A DNA stretch of 64,000 nt from the NCBI GenBank assembly GCA_964653145.1, contig CAZZCG010000014.1:30824-94823 (forward strand), written 5' to 3'. The notes below the pieces were generated by a model. It worked only from the letters and a program-made list of their open reading frames with translations, searched no databases and was not told the origin of the DNA. Below are positions 60,064 to 64,000 of this stretch, piece after piece. Each line of letters begins with the position of its first letter. Position 1 is the stretch's first letter. The DNA is from Pseudocalidococcus sp964653145. GTDB taxonomy: Bacteria > Cyanobacteriota > Cyanobacteriia > Thermosynechococcales > Thermosynechococcaceae. The translations under genes and the position numbers were made by a program.

Positions 60064-61908
60064 CTAGCCCCAATGTAAAAAAAGCATCGTTTGATAAAAA
60101 ATCAAGCTCGCCAGCCAGGCATAGGCAATTGAAAACAGCACCGAAAATGTTGTGAAGCCCCAGGACTTGGATTCGCTTTTGAGTACCGCCACCGTTGACA
60201 GACAGGGGGTATAGAGCAGACAAAAAATGCAAAAGCTCAGGGCCTGGGGAATCGTCACCGAAGCATTGATCGCAGCACTAACCCCCTCCGCGTTCATCAC
60301 ATAAATTACAGCTAGGGAACCAACCACAATTTCCTTGGCGACAAATCCAAAGATCAGAGCTAGGGTTAACTGAGGATCAATCCCCACGGGCGCCATCACA
60401 GGAACAAGCATTTCCCCCAATTGTCCGCCAATCGTATCCAGGCCCGTGGCCCCCGGCGGTAAGTTAGTAATTGTCCAAACCCCAATACAACCCAAGGTAA
60501 TGAAACCTGAAGCCCGATAGAGAAAATGTTTGACCTCACCCCATCCCCGTAAAAGCACCTGTTTCAGCGTCGGTAAGCGGTACGGAGGCAGCTCCAGGAC
60601 AAAGGGTTCTTGGCTTTTAAACTGTTGCGCTCGACTAAACACCGCCGCCGCCAAAAATGCTGCCCCAAAACTCAACAGATACAGACAAAACAGAGCAATC
60701 GCCCCGTTAGTTCCCGGTAAAACCGCCGCCAAGATAAACACAAACACCTGCAAACGAGCCGAACACAGAGAAAATGGAATAATTAGCATCGTTAACCAAC
60801 GCAGGGCCTGGGAGCGGATCACTCGGGTTCCCATCAAGGCCGGGACATTACAGCCAAACCCCATCATCTGCATGACAAAGCCCCGTCCGTCTAGGCCCAG
60901 TCGCCCCATCCAGGCATCGGTTAGGTAGGCCGCCCGCGAGAGATACCCACTGTCCTCAATCGCCGCCATGATCAGGAAAAAGATCACCACCAAGGGCAAA
61001 AAGGAAGCCACCGTCGCCAGGCCATTCCAGAGACCATTGGTGATAAAGTCTTGGACTACTTGAGGTAGGGGACGTACAGCGGGTTCTAACACCAGGCCAT
61101 AGAGGCCATCGGTCAATGCGCCCATAATCTCTTGCGCCGCTAATCCCAATTGCCATACAACCCAGAACACCGCAAACATGACAGTAAAAAACAGGGGAAT
61201 CCCCAACCAAGGATGCAACAAAACCCGATCTAAGCTGGCGGTTAGGGTGACTCCCAATTGCGACGGCATCACCACCGTATCGGCTAAGACCTGATCAACT
61301 TGGCTGGCTAAATCATCGCTGCTGGCACTTAAACAGGCTTGTAAATTGACGACTTGATAGGGATTGGCCTGGGCCATCAGGGTTTGTTCAATGGTCTTTA
61401 GGGCCTGGGTATAGCCTTGACCAGACTTGGCGCTGAGTAAACAAACCGGGGTTTCCAACTTGCTGGCTAGGGCCTGGGGATGAATTTCCACACCAAAGCG
61501 TCGGGCTTCATCGGCCAAATTCAGCAAAAGTACCGTGGGCAAGCCCAGGGATTTCAGTTGCAGGGGGAGCCGAATTTGCCGATCTAGCTGGGCCGCATTG
61601 AGGACAACTACGACCAAGTGAATCGGGAAGTTTTCTAAAAACTGCTGGACAATTTTTTCGTCATCACTGAACCCGTGCAGATCATAAATACCCGGTAAAT
61701 CTACAAATTCAACGAACTCGTCCTTCAGCTTGACCTGGGCCTGGAGTAAGTCCACCGTGATTCCTGGCCAATTGCCAACAAAGGCACCCGCGCCGGTAAT
61801 CCGATTAAACAGGGTTGATTTTCCAGTATTGGGCATTCCCAAGAGAGCCACCCGTTTGATCCCTAATTCAGTTCTGGCTGGAGTTGCCCCCTGATGACAG
61901 GTGGTCAT
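60064..61908 (-). CDS. feoB: Ferrous iron transporter FeoB
   Basis: A 614-residue Fe(II) transporter. The N-terminal G domain has GMPNTGKST (G1), DLPGIYDL (G3) and LNLADEARR (G4, Asn-x-x-Asp variant). A linker (about 180-240) leads to roughly eight or more membrane helices with the Gate motifs (AYLTDAWMGRLGLDGRGFVMQMMGFGCNVPA and LLYTPCLSTVAVLKSE in parts). The G4 box reads NLAD where many GTPases have NKxD, as in other FeoB proteins. Its ATG overlaps the TGA of feoA (ATGA). It is somewhat shorter than the E. coli protein but within the range of cyanobacterial forms. Confidence 0.93.
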   Translation of the reverse strand: MTTCHQGATPARTELGIKRVALLGMPNTGKSTLFNRITGAGAFVGNWPGITVDLLQAQVKLKDEFVEFVDLPGIYDLHGFSDDEKIVQQFLENFPIHLVVVVLNAAQLDRQIRLPLQLKSLGLPTVLLLNLADEARRFGVEIHPQALASKLETPVCLLSAKSGQGYTQALKTIEQTLMAQANPYQVVNLQACLSASSDDLASQVDQVLADTVVMPSQLGVTLTASLDRVLLHPWLGIPLFFTVMFAVFWVVWQLGLAAQEIMGALTDGLYGLVLEPAVRPLPQVVQDFITNGLWNGLATVASFLPLVVIFFLIMAAIEDSGYLSRAAYLTDAWMGRLGLDGRGFVMQMMGFGCNVPALMGTRVIRSQALRWLTMLIIPFSLCSARLQVFVFILAAVLPGTNGAIALFCLYLLSFGAAFLAAAVFSRAQQFKSQEPFVLELPPYRLPTLKQVLLRGWGEVKHFLYRASGFITLGCIGVWTITNLPPGATGLDTIGGQLGEMLVPVMAPVGIDPQLTLALIFGFVAKEIVVGSLAVIYVMNAEGVSAAINASVTIPQALSFCIFCLLYTPCLSTVAVLKSESKSWGFTTFSVLFSIAYAWLASLIFYQTMLFLHWG

Positions 61909-62228
61909 GCCCCTTCCCCTGTTGGGCCTGGTTTGAGGATGATCGTGGCAGCTTCTTGGCGGCGAATGGCAATTTCTGTGCTAAAGCCCACCCGGACATG
62001 CATCGGGCCACCCCAAACCGCTTGCCGTAAAACCTCGACCCGGCGGCCGTTTATAAATCCCAGGGCCGCTAATCGTTCTCCCAGACCGGGGGCCAAGGCA
62101 TGATGGATTGTATGGCTAATGAACGCGGCCTGGCCAACGGGCAATTCGGAGAGGGGCATATCGGTGCGGAATCCGGACAACAAATTTGGGCATGGTGTGA
62201 GAGCCAACTTTTCAATTTTAGTCAGCAT
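61905..62228 (-). CDS. feoA: FeoA-domain protein
   Basis: A small SH3-like FeoA protein that supports FeoB. The core is MPLSELPVGQAAFI, LAPGLGERLAALGFINGRRVEVLRQAV and MHVRVGFSTEIAIRRQEA. The start is uncertain: ATG at 62228 (107 residues, used here), ATG at 62159 (84 residues, beginning at the FeoA core), or an upstream ATG at 62294 that would overlap the divergent phosphomutase gene. It overlaps feoB by four bases, so the two are translationally coupled. Confidence 0.85.
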   Translation of the reverse strand: MLTKIEKLALTPCPNLLSGFRTDMPLSELPVGQAAFISHTIHHALAPGLGERLAALGFINGRRVEVLRQAVWGGPMHVRVGFSTEIAIRRQEAATIILKPGPTGEGA

Positions 62229-62282
62229 TGCTCTTTGCCAGAATCCGGTATTTTGGAAACATTGCATCCCAGGTAAGCACTC

Positions 62283-63743
62283 ATGTTTTGGCAAAATGTC
62301 ACCTCATCCAGTCCGATTAAATTTGGCACCGATGGCTGGCGGGGGGTCATTGGGGCGGAGTTTACCTTTGAGCGCCTAATTCGGGCCGTTCGGGCGGCGG
62401 CACTGGTTTTAAGGAATACCTATGGTGCGCAAACGGGAAGCAATCAGATTATTGTCGGCTACGATCGGCGGTTTTTAGCAGAGGAATTTGCCCAGGCCAC
62501 GGCGGAAACTTTGAAAGCTTTGGGCTTTGATGTTCTTCTGGCGGATCAATATGCTCCGACTCCGGCGTTCAGTTGGGCTGTCAAACAATTCCAGGCTCTG
62601 GGGGCGTTGGTGATTACCGCCAGTCATAATCCGGGGATTTATTCCGGACTGAAGGTTAAAGGCGCGTTTGCGGGTTCTGTGCCGCCGGAAGTGACCCAAG
62701 CCATTGAAACCGAACTCTCAAACCCCAATCCCAGTCTCAACCCCACCTCTGGCAGTATTACCGAATTTGATCCCTGGCCCAGCTATTGCCAAGCCCTCCA
62801 GGCCAAGGTGGATTTAAGTACGATTCAAGCGGTAATTCAACGGGGGGGCATCCAGGTTTGGGCCGATGTCATGCATGGTGCCGCGGCTGGGGGTTTGGAA
62901 CGCCTCTTAGGACAACCCATTCATGAGTTGAATAGCAGCCGAGACCCATTTTTTGATCGTGGTGCCCCTGAACCGATTGCCAAATATCTCCAGGCCAGTT
63001 GTGAACAAATTAAACAAGCCGCTCAAGATAATCAAGCCAAAACCGTGGGCCTGGTCTTTGATGGGGACGCGGATCGAATTGCAGCGATTGATGCCCAGGG
63101 AAATTTACTCACCGCCCAGCAACTGATCCCAATCTTGATCGATCACCTGACCCGCCACCATGGAGCCTCTGGGGAAGTGATTAAGTCCATCAGTAGCTCG
63201 GATTTGATCCCCAAGGTGGCAGCTCTCCACGGCTTAGCAATTCATGAAACCCCGATTGGGTTTAAGTACATTGGTGACCGAATGTTGGCGGGAAATCAAG
63301 TTCTCCTGGGGGGTGAAGAATCCGGTGGCATTGGTTATGGGGATCACACGCCTGAGCGGGATGCCCTGTTGTCAGCTCTCTATGTTTTAGAAGCAGTGGT
63401 CAAGTCGGGCCTGGATTTGTCGGCCTATTATCAATCTCTGCAAGTAAAAACTGGTTTTGTCTCCCACTACGACCGCATTGACCTACACCTGCCCAACCTT
63501 GAGGTTAAAGATAAACTCCAGGCTCTACTCCAAACTCAGCCACCCCAAAGGGTTTTGGATACCCCAGTGGACAAGCTGCAAACCATTGATGGCTTTAAGT
63601 TTCACCTAGGGAATATGGGCTGGTTATTGATTCGATTCAGTGGCACAGAGCCTTTGTTGCGGATTTATTGCGAAAGTACCTCCCCGGAGCGCGTCCAAGC
63701 TACCCTCAATTGGGCTAAGGCCTGGGCTGAAGCGGTTTATTGA
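62283..63743 (+). CDS. Phosphoglucomutase/phosphomannomutase family protein
   Basis: A 486-residue alpha-D-phosphohexomutase. KFGTDGWRGVIGAEFT, the phosphoserine loop ITASHNPGIYSGLKVKG, metal site VFDGDADRIAAID, sugar-binding GGEESGGIGYGDHTPERDA and the phosphate-binding RFSGTEPLLRIY are all present. It interconverts hexose 1- and 6-phosphates in glycogen, cell-wall or exopolysaccharide supply; whether it prefers glucose, mannose or glucosamine cannot be read safely. Start MFWQNVTSSSPIKFGTDG. It is divergent from feoA with only about 55 bases between the starts. Confidence 0.92.
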   Translation: MFWQNVTSSSPIKFGTDGWRGVIGAEFTFERLIRAVRAAALVLRNTYGAQTGSNQIIVGYDRRFLAEEFAQATAETLKALGFDVLLADQYAPTPAFSWAVKQFQALGALVITASHNPGIYSGLKVKGAFAGSVPPEVTQAIETELSNPNPSLNPTSGSITEFDPWPSYCQALQAKVDLSTIQAVIQRGGIQVWADVMHGAAAGGLERLLGQPIHELNSSRDPFFDRGAPEPIAKYLQASCEQIKQAAQDNQAKTVGLVFDGDADRIAAIDAQGNLLTAQQLIPILIDHLTRHHGASGEVIKSISSSDLIPKVAALHGLAIHETPIGFKYIGDRMLAGNQVLLGGEESGGIGYGDHTPERDALLSALYVLEAVVKSGLDLSAYYQSLQVKTGFVSHYDRIDLHLPNLEVKDKLQALLQTQPPQRVLDTPVDKLQTIDGFKFHLGNMGWLLIRFSGTEPLLRIYCESTSPERVQATLNWAKAWAEAVY

Positions 63744-64000
63744 GCCGACGGATTCAAGATATCTTTTTTGGGTTGGGAACTGCGGCAACTACTCCTCAAT
63801 TTTGAAGTGGTTTTGCTAAATCACCCACCTTAAAACGGGTTCCAGGGTCAATATTGCCCAGGGAGGAGGGAGCGTCCACATCGAGAATTCGCCCAATTTG
63901 AACGGCTGTTTCGGCATGAAAGCGAGGGCAGTTTCACCTGAATTAGAGATAGGGAAAAACTGGCACAATCTAGAATTTGTTTAATTAGGTTTGCCCCATG
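63744..64000. other. Right edge: untranslated region with a possible coding remnant
   Basis: No complete gene. On the reverse strand a stop-bounded frame at 63796-63933 reads FHAETAVQIGRILDVD and DPGTRFKVGDLAKPLQN, which looks like real protein sequence but has no start codon in place, so it may be the fossil end of a gene. The last three bases (63998-64000) are an ATG after an AT-rich stretch and may be the start of the next gene. Confidence 0.3.

Larger units (their letters stand above)
1..64000. repeat. Dispersed iterated palindrome CCAGGCCTGG and its half CCAGGCC/GGCCTGG
   Basis: Full CCAGGCCTGG copies seen at 34, 7412, 7607, 8646, 13214, 15189, 21090, 34124, 35564, 39315, 39942, 46254, 52031 and 54578 (start positions; possibly not all). 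The 7-base half occurs several times per kilobase: 11 copies were counted in the CheA gene alone. It lies both in genes, where it encodes Gln-Ala-Trp in one frame, and between them. Confidence 0.85.

Noticed and set aside
1..64000. tRNA, rRNA and insertion sequences.
   Set aside because: No T-loop signatures outside coding sequence (one GGTTCGAACC lies inside mutL), no ribosomal RNA segments and no transposase-like protein or terminal repeats were found by eye.

Overview
The window is chromosomal DNA from a photosynthetic cyanobacterium. Photosystem I subunit PsaD, NDH-1 subunit NdhM, the photosystem II assembly factor Ycf39, an IctB-type protein and phylloquinone-pathway MenD all lie here, together with many cyanobacteria-specific families (DUF2839, DUF3038/DUF4335, DUF3084, DUF4079, DUF1830). 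Base composition is near 50% GC. The usual cyanobacterial HIP1 octamer GCGATCGC was not seen, while CCAGGCC/GGCCTGG and its full palindrome CCAGGCCTGG are extremely frequent. Gene content suggests a unicellular Synechococcus/Thermosynechococcus-like lineage, which is an inference. No rRNA, tRNA, CRISPR array, prophage or insertion sequence was recognised.

Layout. 1-8 kb: DUF2839 protein, argJ, a very long pentapeptide-repeat protein, a close-packed set DUF3038 - DUF4335 - GNAT - 2Fe-2S ferredoxin-like - ArsM-like methyltransferase, a small basic protein and a convergent FAD oxidoreductase. 8-18 kb: mutL and proB (convergent), an OFA-type MFS transporter, a second pentapeptide protein with a SirB1-like protein, a GT-B glycosyltransferase, and NAD-dependent DNA ligase ligA. 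As read, ligA carries an in-frame stop and has lost its catalytic lysine. 18-25 kb: a five-gene chemotaxis-like operon of the Pix/Pil/Hmp type (PATAN response regulator, CheY, CheW, soluble methyl-accepting protein, hybrid CheA), probably controlling type IV pilus motility. 25-30 kb: ycf39, nadK, ispG and a carboxyl-terminal protease in one direction.

30-46 kb: SpoIIM-like membrane protein, Uma2 nuclease-fold protein, tatD-rpsT, ictB, DUF4079 protein, a methyltransferase-glycosyltransferase fusion, DUF3084 coiled-coil protein, TPR protein, menD, metallophosphoesterase, purH, an alpha/beta hydrolase, dihydroorotase and psaD with a good intrinsic terminator. 46-54 kb: small proteins (two-helix membrane protein, VapD-like nuclease, YidD, NdhM, a secreted Cys-containing protein), DUF1838 protein, alanine-glyoxylate-type aminotransferase, gap2 and a B12-binding-type radical SAM protein. 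54-64 kb: a reverse-strand run pdxJ - cysteine/cystine lyase-like PLP enzyme - pmbA - LptF/LptG permease, a DUF1537 sugar-acid kinase, feoA-feoB and a phosphohexomutase.

Most genes are ordinary housekeeping and photosynthetic functions. The points most worth a second look are the damaged ligA, the CCAGGCCTGG iterated palindrome and its imprint on proteins as Gln-Ala-Trp, the soluble TPR-HAMP chemoreceptor, the ArsM-like gene with an unusual C-terminus, the VapD-like gene without a visible partner, and several tight regulatory-looking palindromes and short ORFs.
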